Shown here: one piece after another, positions 41,071 through 49,606 of the stretch
Position numbering within the stretch: the first letter of the stretch is position 1
Layout of the letters: each line of letters opens with the position of its first letter
NCBI RefSeq assembly: GCF_030249855.1
Contig: NZ_JANURN010000004.1
Coordinates: 62,001-126,000, forward strand
DNA length: 64,000 bases
From: Helicobacter_B zhangjianzhongii
Lineage (GTDB): Bacteria; Campylobacterota; Campylobacteria; Campylobacterales; Helicobacteraceae
Reading direction: 5' to 3'
Translations under genes and position numbers: made by a program
The notes under the pieces: model-generated
What the model was told of the DNA's origin: nothing
Seen by the model: only the letters and a program-made list of their open reading frames with translations
The model's database searches: none

Positions 41071-42087
41071 TTAAGCTAGAATCCACACCAAGCCAAACCC
41101 CAGCCCACTCACAAGCACAAAAAGCAATAGCCCAAAGCCAAACACCCCCTTAGCACTGCCCATAGTTTTTATATCAATCTGCAAGCCAAGTGCGCACATC
41201 GCCATACTCAAGCACAGCATACAAGCAAACTGGGCAAACCCCACAATAGCCTCTGGGATCGCGACAAAAGAGTGCAAGATCACCACCGCCACAAAGCCTA
41301 GCGCGAAATAGGGGATATAGAGCTTTTTAGCACTTTTGCCTTGCCCATATCTATCAAACAAAAACGGCACGATAAACAGCACAGGAGCCAGCAGAGCCAC
41401 GCGGATCATCTTTTCAATAAGAGCGATATTCGCACCCTCTTGCCCTAGCACATCACTTGCTCCCACGACATTTGCCACTTCATACAAGCTAGCCCCCATA
41501 TATAAGCCCATTTGCGAGACACTAAAGGGCAAAAGCCCAGCACTATACACAATCGGGTAGGCAAACATCCCCAAAAGCCCAAATACCACCACACTGCCTA
41601 TGGCTATCGCGCTTTTTTGGGCATTAGCACGCAAGGCGGATTCTAGAGCTAGCACCGCAGCTGCCCCACAAATCGCACACCCAGCACTCATCAAAATCGC
41701 TAGCTCCCTATCAAGCCTAAAGATTTTCACCCCTATGACAAAGCCTGCTACAAGTATCCCAGCTACCACAGCTACCGCCACGCCCACGCCCGCAAGCCCC
41801 ACGCTCTGTATATCTGCTAGAGAGACAAAAAACCCATACAAGATAATCCCCAAGCGCAAAAGCTTTTTACCGCTAAAATCCACTCCACTCCTACACTCAT
41901 CAATGATCCTAACCCCAAAGCCACGCAGCACACTTGCCACAACAATACTTAGCACGATCCCCAAAATAAGCGGCGAAATATGCCACGCACTAAAGAAGCT
42001 AGTCTTTGCCAATGCGATGCTACACACTGCTAACACCAAAGTAAAAGTGATCCCTAAAACAAACGAGGTATAAGCTTTTTTCATCAT
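41071..42087 (-). CDS. YeiH/UPF0324 family membrane protein (putative sulfate/organosulfonate exporter class)
   Basis: A 338-residue protein with about ten membrane segments. Family features are HISPLILGIVLSIVVASVLR, KKLLRLGIILYGFFVSLADI, and the conserved ILMSAGCAICGAAAVLALES with its Cys pair. LYMGASLYEVANVVGASDVL follows. The physiological substrate of the family is not firmly known. AAGGACA precedes the ATG on the minus strand. It converges on dcuA and is divergent from the following glycosyltransferase gene. Confidence 0.85.
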   Translation of the reverse strand: MMKKAYTSFVLGITFTLVLAVCSIALAKTSFFSAWHISPLILGIVLSIVVASVLRGFGVRIIDECRSGVDFSGKKLLRLGIILYGFFVSLADIQSVGLAGVGVAVAVVAGILVAGFVIGVKIFRLDRELAILMSAGCAICGAAAVLALESALRANAQKSAIAIGSVVVFGLLGMFAYPIVYSAGLLPFSVSQMGLYMGASLYEVANVVGASDVLGQEGANIALIEKMIRVALLAPVLFIVPFLFDRYGQGKSAKKLYIPYFALGFVAVVILHSFVAIPEAIVGFAQFACMLCLSMAMCALGLQIDIKTMGSAKGVFGFGLLLFVLVSGLGFGLVWILA

Positions 42088-42240
42088 TGTCCTTTATAAT
42101 TGTTCTGCCACCACCAAGCCAAAGGCAAAGCGCGATTGCAATTTGATTAAGCGCGGCATTGCAAGGCGCATTGTAAGTCAAAAGTTATAAAGCTAGCATA
42201 AATACCGCGCATACATACACTAGTTTAAGGGCTAGATAGC

Positions 42241-42246
42241 TATAAT
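42241..42246 (+). promoter_or_regulatory. Promoter -10 box
   Basis: Perfect TATAAT 36 bases before the ATG at 42282. Confidence 0.55.
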
Positions 42247-42281
42247 GCACTCTTTACTTACTTAAAGAAGGTTTAGGATTT

Positions 42282-43274
42282 ATGGATTCTACACTTGCGC
42301 CAATCGTGCTTTTTACCTACAATCGCCCACGGCACACTAAAGCCACGCTAGAAGCCCTAAAGGGCAATCTCTTAGCCAAGCAAAGCCACCTATATATCTA
42401 CCAAGATGCACCTAAGCAAAATGCCCCACAAGAGCAAAAAGACTCCGCCCTAGAGGTTACTAAGCTTTTGCAAGAAGTCATTGCTAGCAATGAAAATGGC
42501 ATATACTTTAAGACAATCACCCTAATCCAACGAGAGCGTAATTTCGGGCTAGCGGATTCTATCATCGATGGTGTTACAAGCATTATCAACAAACACGGCA
42601 CCATTATTGTGCTGGAAGATGATATTGTTGTCTCTCCTGTGTTTTTAGACTATATGAATACTGCCCTTAAAGTCTATGCAAATGAAAAAAAAGTATGGAG
42701 CATAGCAGGCTGGGGATACCCCATTGATACCCAAGGCTTAGGGGATTGCTACTTTTGGAGAGTCCCTCACTGCTGGGGCTGGGCTAGTTGGGGGGATCGA
42801 TGGCAGTATTTTAAGCGCGATATGTCTTTGAATTTTAAAAACTCTTTTAGCAAGAGTGATATTGCTTATATCAATCTTGATAGCGTGGCTGACTACTTTA
42901 GCCACTTTACGCTCAATCATAAGGGCAAGATAAAAACTTGGGCGATATTTAATTATCTTATCGCTTATAAGCACAATGCCCTAACACTCTGCCCAAGCCT
43001 TTCATACATCAAGCAAATAGGTTTTGATGGAAGTGGGGTGCATTGCGGTGACAATGGCAATATTTTAAATGCTTCCAAGATCAATACAAAATTCCCCATT
43101 CTCTTCCCTGATACAATCGTAGAATCCACTTTAGCACTACAGAGGATAAGGGATTTTGAGCTAACTCACAAAACAACTATAACAAAGCGCATAGCACACA
43201 AAATACAAAAAATCTCCACAATAATGCAAAAAAGCTTATCTGTGATAGCTCATAGGGGGGGGGGCAGCATATAA
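42282..43274 (+). CDS. Glycosyltransferase (GT-A, HlpA/GNT-I-like), poly-G at C-terminus
   Basis: A 330-residue cytoplasmic glycosyltransferase. The N-terminal APIVLFTYNRPRHTKATLEA and the acidic GTIIVLEDDIVVSPVFLDYM (EDD metal site) show a GT-A fold. The VPHCWGWASWGDRWQYF motif is shared with the next gene. G10 (43255-43264) sits five codons before the stop, so length changes would exchange only the last residues or extend the protein by about 20 residues in one frame. The acceptor is unknown. It has its own TATAAT box. Confidence 0.78.
   Translation: MDSTLAPIVLFTYNRPRHTKATLEALKGNLLAKQSHLYIYQDAPKQNAPQEQKDSALEVTKLLQEVIASNENGIYFKTITLIQRERNFGLADSIIDGVTSIINKHGTIIVLEDDIVVSPVFLDYMNTALKVYANEKKVWSIAGWGYPIDTQGLGDCYFWRVPHCWGWASWGDRWQYFKRDMSLNFKNSFSKSDIAYINLDSVADYFSHFTLNHKGKIKTWAIFNYLIAYKHNALTLCPSLSYIKQIGFDGSGVHCGDNGNILNASKINTKFPILFPDTIVESTLALQRIRDFELTHKTTITKRIAHKIQKISTIMQKSLSVIAHRGGGSI
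43255..43264 (+). repeat. G10 tract at the end of the first HlpA-like glycosyltransferase
   Basis: Ten G preceded by CATA and followed by CAG. It lies at the C-terminus, so it may be a remnant of a longer gene or a tail switch. Confidence 0.85.
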
Positions 43275-43343
43275 TCTAAATTATGCACTCATACACACAA
43301 ATACCGCTTATTGTAATAATGTGTGTGCAAGTAGGGCAGCATA

Positions 43344-44309
43344 ATGCAGCCCCCTATCTATCGCTGTCAAAATGCTGTATTGCTACTCTTTTTCAATCGC
43401 CTAGACACCACGCTTGCTGTGCTAGCACAAATTGCCAAAGTCCAGCCCAAAGTCATCTATCTAGCCCAAGATGGTGCTAGAGATGATAAAGAGCTAGCGC
43501 AAGCTGCGCTATTGCGCAGACGCGTTATAGAGCATATTACTTGGGAGTGTAAAATCCACACGCGATTTTTGGATACAAATTTAGGCTGCAAGCTCGCTGT
43601 AAGCTCGGCTATATCGTGGTTTTTCTCGCAAGAAAAGCAGGGTATTATCCTAGAAGATGACTGCTTGCCTAGCATAAGCTTTTTTAGATTCTGTGATGAG
43701 TTATTAGAGCGATATAGCAATGAACAGAAAGTCTTTATGATAAGTGGCTGGAGCGGACTTGATTTTGCTAAAAATACTTCGGTAGAAACATTGCACCCAA
43801 AGGCACAGCTGCAAGAAGACTACTTTTTTTCTAAATACCCACATATTTGGGGCTGGGCTAGCTGGGCTAGAGCGTGGCAAAAGTATCAACTAGAATTTAG
43901 CGACTTTGAAGCAGAATTTAGATTGCTTGATAATTTCTACTCCGTTAAAGAAAAACGCTATTGGTATAAAATCTTAAAAGCCTATGCACAAGGCAAAATA
44001 AATACTTGGGACTATCCTTTGGCATATAGTGTATGGAAACACAAAGGGCTTTGCATTTATCCTAAGAATAATATGATCAAAAATATTGGATTTAATAGAG
44101 ATGATGCCACGCACACCACAGGAGAATCTAAATTTGCCACAATGCCAAGCTATGAGCTAGCTTTCCCCATCATACACCCAAGCTCTACCCAAGCCCACGC
44201 CATAGATACCACAGCTTTCCACATAGCCTTTCATCAGCCATCTATATATGCAAGAATCGCAAAAAAACTTACCAAACTCTTCAAAGCTTCAACAATCCCC
44301 AAACATTAG
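43344..44309 (+). CDS. Glycosyltransferase (GT-A, HlpA/GNT-I-like)
   Basis: A 321-residue relative of the preceding gene: NAVLLLFFNRLDTTLAVLAQ, EKQGIILEDDCLPSISFFRF with the EDD metal motif, and YPHIWGWASWARAWQKYQLE. No homopolymer tract inside. The ribosome site at 43344 is weak (AGGGCAGCATA), and the frame upstream is closed, so translation may depend on the preceding gene. Its role in LPS or capsule is inferred from neighbours. Confidence 0.78.
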   Translation: MQPPIYRCQNAVLLLFFNRLDTTLAVLAQIAKVQPKVIYLAQDGARDDKELAQAALLRRRVIEHITWECKIHTRFLDTNLGCKLAVSSAISWFFSQEKQGIILEDDCLPSISFFRFCDELLERYSNEQKVFMISGWSGLDFAKNTSVETLHPKAQLQEDYFFSKYPHIWGWASWARAWQKYQLEFSDFEAEFRLLDNFYSVKEKRYWYKILKAYAQGKINTWDYPLAYSVWKHKGLCIYPKNNMIKNIGFNRDDATHTTGESKFATMPSYELAFPIIHPSSTQAHAIDTTAFHIAFHQPSIYARIAKKLTKLFKASTIPKH

Positions 44310-44330
44310 CCTAACGCACGCCCATTGTGC

Positions 44331-44336
44331 TATAAT
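44331..44336 (+). promoter_or_regulatory. Promoter -10 box
   Basis: Perfect TATAAT 31 bases before the ATG at 44367. Confidence 0.55.
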
Positions 44337-44366
44337 CGCACAAATTTATCAAGAAAGCCCACTATA

Positions 44367-45311
44367 ATGGATACAAGCACGCAAGCACAATCCCCGCTTA
44401 TTTCTGTCATCACCATTGTTTATAATGATATAGCCCATATTATAGAAACAATGGATTCTGTCATCGCGCAAGACTATCCGCAATTAGAATACATCATCAT
44501 CGATGGCGCAAGCAGTGATGGCACAAAAGAAGCAATTATGCGCCACATACAAGCGTGCGCAAAAGTGGATTCTAGGGGCAAAGGGGTAGCGAAAACAACC
44601 CACGCGCACAATGAAAAAAGTGGATTCTACCTTGAAGCCACGCATAAAGAGAAAAATCTCACTTTTAAATTCCTAAGCCAAAAAGACAGCGGGATCTATG
44701 AAGCGATGAATAAAGGCACAGAGCTTGCCACAGGGCAGTGGTGCAACTTTATGAATTGTGGGGATAGATTTTATAGCCCAAATGCATTAAAGGAGTTTTT
44801 CGCTTATTTTTCTCACCAAAGCACGCAAGGTTCGCTACAAACACAGCCCCAAATCACTCCCCAAATCCTTTATGGCGACTCCCAGCTTATCTATGATGAC
44901 ACCCACTCTAAAATCCTCTATGCCTCCACCAAATCGCATAAATACCGCCACCACTTTATCCATCAATCCGCCTTTATCGCCACCCCCCTTATGCAAGCCT
45001 ACCGCTATGATACAAGCTTTAAAATCGCAGGAGATACGGACTTTTTCGCCAAGGCTTACAATAATGGCGTGAACTTCTATCATATCCCGCTTGTGGTCTC
45101 AAGCTTTAGCCTAGAGGGCGTAAGCTCACATCTCTCGTGGCAGATGTTTAAAGAAGACTGCCAAATCGGCTATAAATACAACCGCCTTTTCCCCTTGCTC
45201 CACGCACTCAAATATCTTTTTTGGATTATTCCGCGCGTGTGTATCCGCGAGCTTATCCCAGCAAGATTCCGCAGCCAAGCTAGAATCCTACTAGGTAAAA
45301 AGACAAGCTAA
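44367..45311 (+). CDS. GT2-family glycosyltransferase with short repeat insert
   Basis: A 314-residue enzyme with the GT2 start LISVITIVYNDIAHIIETMD, YIIIDGASSDGTKEAI (the DG-S-DGT nucleotide site), and KDSGIYEAMNKGTELATGQW followed by the MNCGDRFYS metal region. Residues about 73-100 between these motifs carry KVDSR and a repeat-like segment. ATG at 44367 is chosen because the frame begins with the domain soon after; an upstream in-frame ATG at 44325 overlaps the promoter box. Confidence 0.85.
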   Translation: MDTSTQAQSPLISVITIVYNDIAHIIETMDSVIAQDYPQLEYIIIDGASSDGTKEAIMRHIQACAKVDSRGKGVAKTTHAHNEKSGFYLEATHKEKNLTFKFLSQKDSGIYEAMNKGTELATGQWCNFMNCGDRFYSPNALKEFFAYFSHQSTQGSLQTQPQITPQILYGDSQLIYDDTHSKILYASTKSHKYRHHFIHQSAFIATPLMQAYRYDTSFKIAGDTDFFAKAYNNGVNFYHIPLVVSSFSLEGVSSHLSWQMFKEDCQIGYKYNRLFPLLHALKYLFWIIPRVCIRELIPARFRSQARILLGKKTS

Positions 45312-45333
45312 TCCCAAACTACAAGGAGTTTTT

Positions 45334-46283
45334 ATGTATCTTGACACCCCTGCAAAAAAGCCCACGCTTAAAAGCATTTTACGCAAGTGCTACCGCAAAG
45401 CCCAAGCTATCTTTGGGCAAGTAGATTTTGTCCCAAGTGGGCATTTCTACTCGCCCATTGCCAATGCCAAAGAGATAGAAGAAGGCATTGCCAATCGCTC
45501 CTATGATCCACGCGATTTAATCGGCATAGACTTAAAGCTAGAATCCCAAAGGACATTACTGAAAAAATTTGCTACGCTTTATGCAGAAATGCCTTTTAGA
45601 GATTCTAAGCAGCCGCATTTGCGTTACTATTTTGACAATCAAGCCTACTGCCACAGCGATGGAATCTGCCTCTATGCGATGATACGCCACTTGCGACCAC
45701 AAAGGATTATAGAAGTAGGCTCTGGCTTTAGCTCCGCGCTTATGCACGATGTAAGAGAGCTTTTCTTCACAGGTAAGAATCTAATGGGGGGGGGGGCAAA
45801 ATAAACTCTCTGCACATTACCCACATTGAGCCCTACCCCGCCCTTCTCCACTCTCTCTTAAAACAAAGCGATATAGATTCTCCCCTCACACGCATTTTGC
45901 CTCACCGCCTACAAGAGATAGATGAAAAGCTTTTTGAAGAGCTTGAAGCCAATGACATTTTATTTATAGATTCTACACACATTGCCAAAATCAACTCCGA
46001 TGTCAATAGAATCTTTTTTGAGATTCTCCCTAGGCTTAAACGCGGCGTATATATCCACTTCCACGATATTTTTTATCCCTTTAGCTACCCAAATGATTGG
46101 CTAAGGGACAAAAACTCGTGGAATGAAGCCTATCTCTTGCGTGCATTTTTAAGCTTCAATCCTGCCTTTGAAATTGTCTTTTTCAACACTTGCTTAAATC
46201 ATCTCTACAAAGATGAGTTTGCCGCCGCACTGCCCCTAAGCCAGAAAAATACCGGCGGAAGCTTATGGCTTAAAAAGCTATAA
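45334..46283 (+). CDS. Class I SAM methyltransferase (Methyltransf_24-like), phase-OFF
   Basis: The first frame (45334-45804) gives the N-terminal part with the SAM loop RIIEVGSGFSSALMHDVREL and stops after G11 (45786-45796). The rest lies in a frame ending at 46283: INSLHITHIEPYPALLHSLL, ANDILFIDSTHIAKINSDVN, and RLKRGVYIHFHDIFYPFSYP. This is the usual order for small-molecule or sugar O-methyltransferases of this type. G12 (or G9) would give one protein of about 316 residues. AAGGAG precedes the ATG. Present state: OFF. Confidence 0.8.
45786..45796 (+). repeat. G11 contingency tract in the second methyltransferase gene
   Basis: Eleven G inside the methyltransferase fold, between the SAM loop and the second strand. 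One extra G restores the frame. Confidence 0.9.
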
Positions 46284-46818
46284 GCCAAGCTGCCTGCCCT
46301 GCAACACAATGTGGAGCAATTATGCAGACTCTATGCCAGCCCCCTACTCCATAGAATCCATTAAATCCACTTGCCCTAGAATCCACTTTTTATCGTCATT
46401 GCGAGTGGTGCTTGGCATCCAAACTAGAATCCACTTTTGCAAAAGTGGATTCTAGTCTTTGCGCGTTTTTTCTGCTTGGGATTCCAAGATTGCGTTATGG
46501 ATCGCCACGCCTTTTTCAAGGCTCGCGATGACAATGGGGAGCTGTCATTGCGAGCGAGTATAACGAGCGTGGCAATCCAATGTAAGCGAAGCGGCGCAAG
46601 AGCAATCCACAAAGCGAAGGTTTTTTAGAAAACAAGTAAAACGCTCGGCGTTAGCCGATGTTTCTTTAGAAAACAAGCGATAGCGGTGCGAGCGTGAGCT
46701 CGCAGGTTTCTTTAGAAAACAAGCGAAGTGCAGTTTCTTTAGAAAACAAGCGAAGCGATGTTTCTTTAGAAAACAAGTAAAATGCATTCTTAGTAATCCA
46801 TAGGTATTTTGCTAGAAT
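46284..46818. repeat. Repeat array between convergent glycan genes
   Basis: 535 bases with no gene. In order: CTAGAATCCAC arms, a perfect 15-bp hairpin (46424-46455), a REP-like unit (TCATTGCGAGCGAG...GTGGCAATCCA, about 46545-46580), then at least four units of the GTTTCTTTAGAAAACAAG type between about 46620 and 46780, spaced by 24-60 bases. Confidence 0.8.
46424..46455. repeat. Perfect 15-bp inverted repeat, intergenic
   Basis: CTAGAATCCACTTTT (46424-46438), spacer GC, exact reverse complement (46441-46455). Confidence 0.95.
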
Positions 46819-48030
46819 CTACAATGTCTTAAAAAGCTCTTCCCACTGCTGCAAGACCGCAGATTTAGAAAACTGCTCTTCCACGCGCTCTCGCACGCTA
46901 GCCCCACACTCTTCGCGCAAGCTGCTTGATCGCATAAGCTCCTTTAGGCGCGTAGCATAAGCTTGCATATCATTATCGTGTATCAAATTTTTAGGACAAG
47001 GTATCACATCGCTAGGTCCGGTATTGACATCAAAAGCGATGAGAGCAAGCCCAATAGAGCCTGCTTCTAGCAGCACCATAGGCAGGGCTTCATAGTAGCT
47101 AGTCATCGCGTATATGCTGGCTTTGGCGTATTCTTCTTGGATTGTTTTGCTAAAGGGCTTTAGGATAATGCTAGATTCTAGCCCTTTTTGCGCGATTTTT
47201 TCTTCTAGCTCACACTTAATCTCGCCATCGCCTATGACACAGAGCTTCCAGCTAGCAAACTCTCCACTACACTGCACCATCTCCCATATATCAATAAGCC
47301 GTGAAAAGCCCTTTTGATCGCCCTCTTCCATACGCCCCACAGATAGCACCACCTGTGCGGAGCTATCACACTCCTTTTTGCTAGCAAATTCTGTGATGAA
47401 ATTTGGGATCACGCTCACGCGCTTATAGTGCTTGCGCCACAAGTCATACTGCTTATTTGATAGCACTACAATGCCATCAAAGCTTTTGGCACGCGAGCGT
47501 GGGCGAGAAAATGGCAGATGAAAGACTTTGATTGTCTTTGGAAAGGCATTAAAACGCAATAAGGGGGGGGGCAGATAGATATGATCATTGTCAATAAGAA
47601 AGTCAAAGCCCCTAGCAAGTGCGCAAACCTTATGGCTTAACACACGCTCAAAGATATTGCGATAGTAGAGTTTATAGAGCTTGCTTTTTTGGGCTTTTTG
47701 GTGCATTGGCGCACCGCTAAATTCATAGATATAGCTAAGGCGCACGCGAGAGTCTAGCACATAAGGCAACTCATCATACCGCTTAAAACAACTACAAACC
47801 CCAACCTCATAGCCCAGAATCTGCACAAAGGCATTAGCAAGATTTACCACCACGCGCTCTATGCCGCCTTTGCGCGTGATGTCGCCTATGACAAAAAGCA
47901 CTTTAGTTGTGGTGGATTCACCAACCCTAGAATCCACTTTCACACTAGAATCCTTTTTTGCGTCTTTGGCATTGCTTTGGGCTACATCTGTGTCTTTGCC
48001 TCTATGCCAAGCAGATCTAGGGCTTGGCAT
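46819..48030 (-). CDS. GT4-family glycosyltransferase with poly-C tract (phase-ON)
   Basis: A glycosyltransferase of GT-B fold, up to 403 residues. It contains KVLFVIGDITRKGGIERVVV (acceptor-side glycine loop), VLSVGRMEEGDQKGFSRLID, and the donor-site YYEALPMVLLEAGSIGLALI with the E-x7-E-type motif. C9 on the coding strand (complement of 47563-47571) encodes PPP and is in frame. The long frame begins at 48030, inside the end of argS. Its first 40 residues are polar and partly repeat-derived (VKVDSRVGES), so a start at the GTG at 47943 is also possible. Confidence 0.8.
   Translation of the reverse strand: MPSPRSAWHRGKDTDVAQSNAKDAKKDSSVKVDSRVGESTTTKVLFVIGDITRKGGIERVVVNLANAFVQILGYEVGVCSCFKRYDELPYVLDSRVRLSYIYEFSGAPMHQKAQKSKLYKLYYRNIFERVLSHKVCALARGFDFLIDNDHIYLPPPLLRFNAFPKTIKVFHLPFSRPRSRAKSFDGIVVLSNKQYDLWRKHYKRVSVIPNFITEFASKKECDSSAQVVLSVGRMEEGDQKGFSRLIDIWEMVQCSGEFASWKLCVIGDGEIKCELEEKIAQKGLESSIILKPFSKTIQEEYAKASIYAMTSYYEALPMVLLEAGSIGLALIAFDVNTGPSDVIPCPKNLIHDNDMQAYATRLKELMRSSSLREECGASVRERVEEQFSKSAVLQQWEELFKTL
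47563..47571 (-). repeat. C9 (G9 on + strand) contingency tract in the GT4 gene
   Basis: Nine C on the coding strand, preceded there by CTG. In frame, state ON. The same CAG-flank rule holds as for the other tracts when read on the G strand. Confidence 0.85.
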
Positions 48031-49586
48031 AGGGCTTGGCTTACCAGCATAGAAGCTTTAAGAAGCGGGGCTTGAAAAGTGGATTCTAGGATTTTATGCG
48101 CATTGTAGAATGCGTGGAACTCTCCAGCAAGGGATTTGGCGTATTCGCAGATTTTCTGCAAGCTTTTCTCCTCCCACGCCATTTGCGCCACTCGCGGCAG
48201 TAGCAGAGCTTCAAAGACTAGCTCCCTAGCCGCCACTAAAGCCGCACTAGAATCCACTTTTTGAGCCAAATCTGCTTGGAGTATGGCACTAGGCTCTAGG
48301 GGGGATTTTTTCAGCAAAGTGTGGATTCTAGCATTGGCATAGTTGATATAAAAAATAGGATTGCTAGAATCCTGCTTGCTTAGTGTGGCGACATCAAATT
48401 CTAAATGCGTATCAGGCTTTTTAGAGAGAAAGACAAAGCGCAGCGCATCAGCTCCAATATCCGCTAAAACATCGCGCATAAGGATAAAATTCCCCGCGCG
48501 CTTGCTCATTTTATAGGGCTTGCCATCTTTAAGCAGGCTTACCATTTGGGCTAGAAGCACTTGTAGCTTTGAAGAATCATAGCCCAAATACTCGATACTC
48601 GCCTTTACTCTAGCGATATAGCCGTGGTGGTCAGCTCCCCAGATATTGATATAGCGCGAAAAATCGCGGGAAAATTTATCGCCGTGGTAGATAATATCTC
48701 CCGCCAAATATGTCGGCTCGCCATCTTCACGCACGATCACGCGGTCTTTCTCATCGCCCTTTGTGCTTGAAGCAAGCCAAAGCTTACTATCTTGCTCATA
48801 GACGCCTTGATGAGCCTTGAGCCGCTCTAGCGTGCTATCCCAGCGTGTGAAAAGCTCTTTTTCACTCACATAGTTATCAAAGTGGATTCCACACGCCGCG
48901 AGATTGTCCTTGATCTCTTGAAGCATTAGATCCTTGCCAAAATCACTTAGGACAGGGATTTGCTCCTTGGTCATTATCTCTTGCCCAAAATGCGCGATAG
49001 CAGACTTAGCAATATCGATGATATATTCACCCTTGTAGCAGTCATCATCGTATTCCACGCTATCGCCCAGCAGCTCCCTGCCCGCTAGGTAGATCGATTT
49101 CCCCAGCTTGCCAATCTGCGCGCCTGCGTCATTGACATAGTATTCACTGCTAATGCTATGCCCAAGATAGCTCCCTAGCCTCTGCAAGCTATCGCCTAGC
49201 ACCGCCCCACGCGCGTGTCCTATATGCAAAGGACCTGTGGGGTTTGCGCTCACATACTCAAGCAAGATTGTCTCGCCCTGCGCCAAAGGCACGCTAGAAT
49301 CTATATGCTTTTTGCCCAAAGCAGAGCTAGCAAAACTCTCTAGCAACGAATCTTTCAACAAGAGATTGATATAGCCCCGAACTTGAGTAACTTTGGCAAA
49401 CGCGCTATGCCCTTCTAGCTGTGCGCATAGCTCTTTTGCGATCACCTCTAGAGATTGCTTGCGTGCCTTAGCTAGCGTAAATGCCACAGGCGTAGCAAAA
49501 TGCCCAAATTCTCTGTTTTTAGGTCGCTCTAGCACAATCTCGCAATGCGTGATTTGCGAGATAATGGACTTGACATATTCATACAT
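47982..49586 (-). CDS. argS: Arginyl-tRNA synthetase
   Basis: A 534-residue class I synthetase. It has the N-terminal additional domain, SANPTGPLHIGHARGAVLGD containing the HIGH signature, YYVNDAGAQIGKLGKSIYLA, and later KPYKMSKRAGNFILMRDVLA in place of a canonical KMSKS, as is common in ArgRS. The C-terminal anticodon-binding domain ends in SQALCQALDLLGIEAKTQM. Its start lies 20 bases downstream of tatA, so it likely shares a transcript with gmk-tatA. H. pylori has the same order. Confidence 0.95.
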   Translation of the reverse strand: MYEYVKSIISQITHCEIVLERPKNREFGHFATPVAFTLAKARKQSLEVIAKELCAQLEGHSAFAKVTQVRGYINLLLKDSLLESFASSALGKKHIDSSVPLAQGETILLEYVSANPTGPLHIGHARGAVLGDSLQRLGSYLGHSISSEYYVNDAGAQIGKLGKSIYLAGRELLGDSVEYDDDCYKGEYIIDIAKSAIAHFGQEIMTKEQIPVLSDFGKDLMLQEIKDNLAACGIHFDNYVSEKELFTRWDSTLERLKAHQGVYEQDSKLWLASSTKGDEKDRVIVREDGEPTYLAGDIIYHGDKFSRDFSRYINIWGADHHGYIARVKASIEYLGYDSSKLQVLLAQMVSLLKDGKPYKMSKRAGNFILMRDVLADIGADALRFVFLSKKPDTHLEFDVATLSKQDSSNPIFYINYANARIHTLLKKSPLEPSAILQADLAQKVDSSAALVAARELVFEALLLPRVAQMAWEEKSLQKICEYAKSLAGEFHAFYNAHKILESTFQAPLLKASMLVSQALCQALDLLGIEAKTQM

Positions 49587-49606
49587 TTCTTGCCTTGCTT
49601 TATGAT

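Noticed and set aside
46620..46790. Possible CRISPR array
   Set aside because: Units are short and palindromic, spacers vary widely in length and contain repeat pieces, and no cas genes are present.
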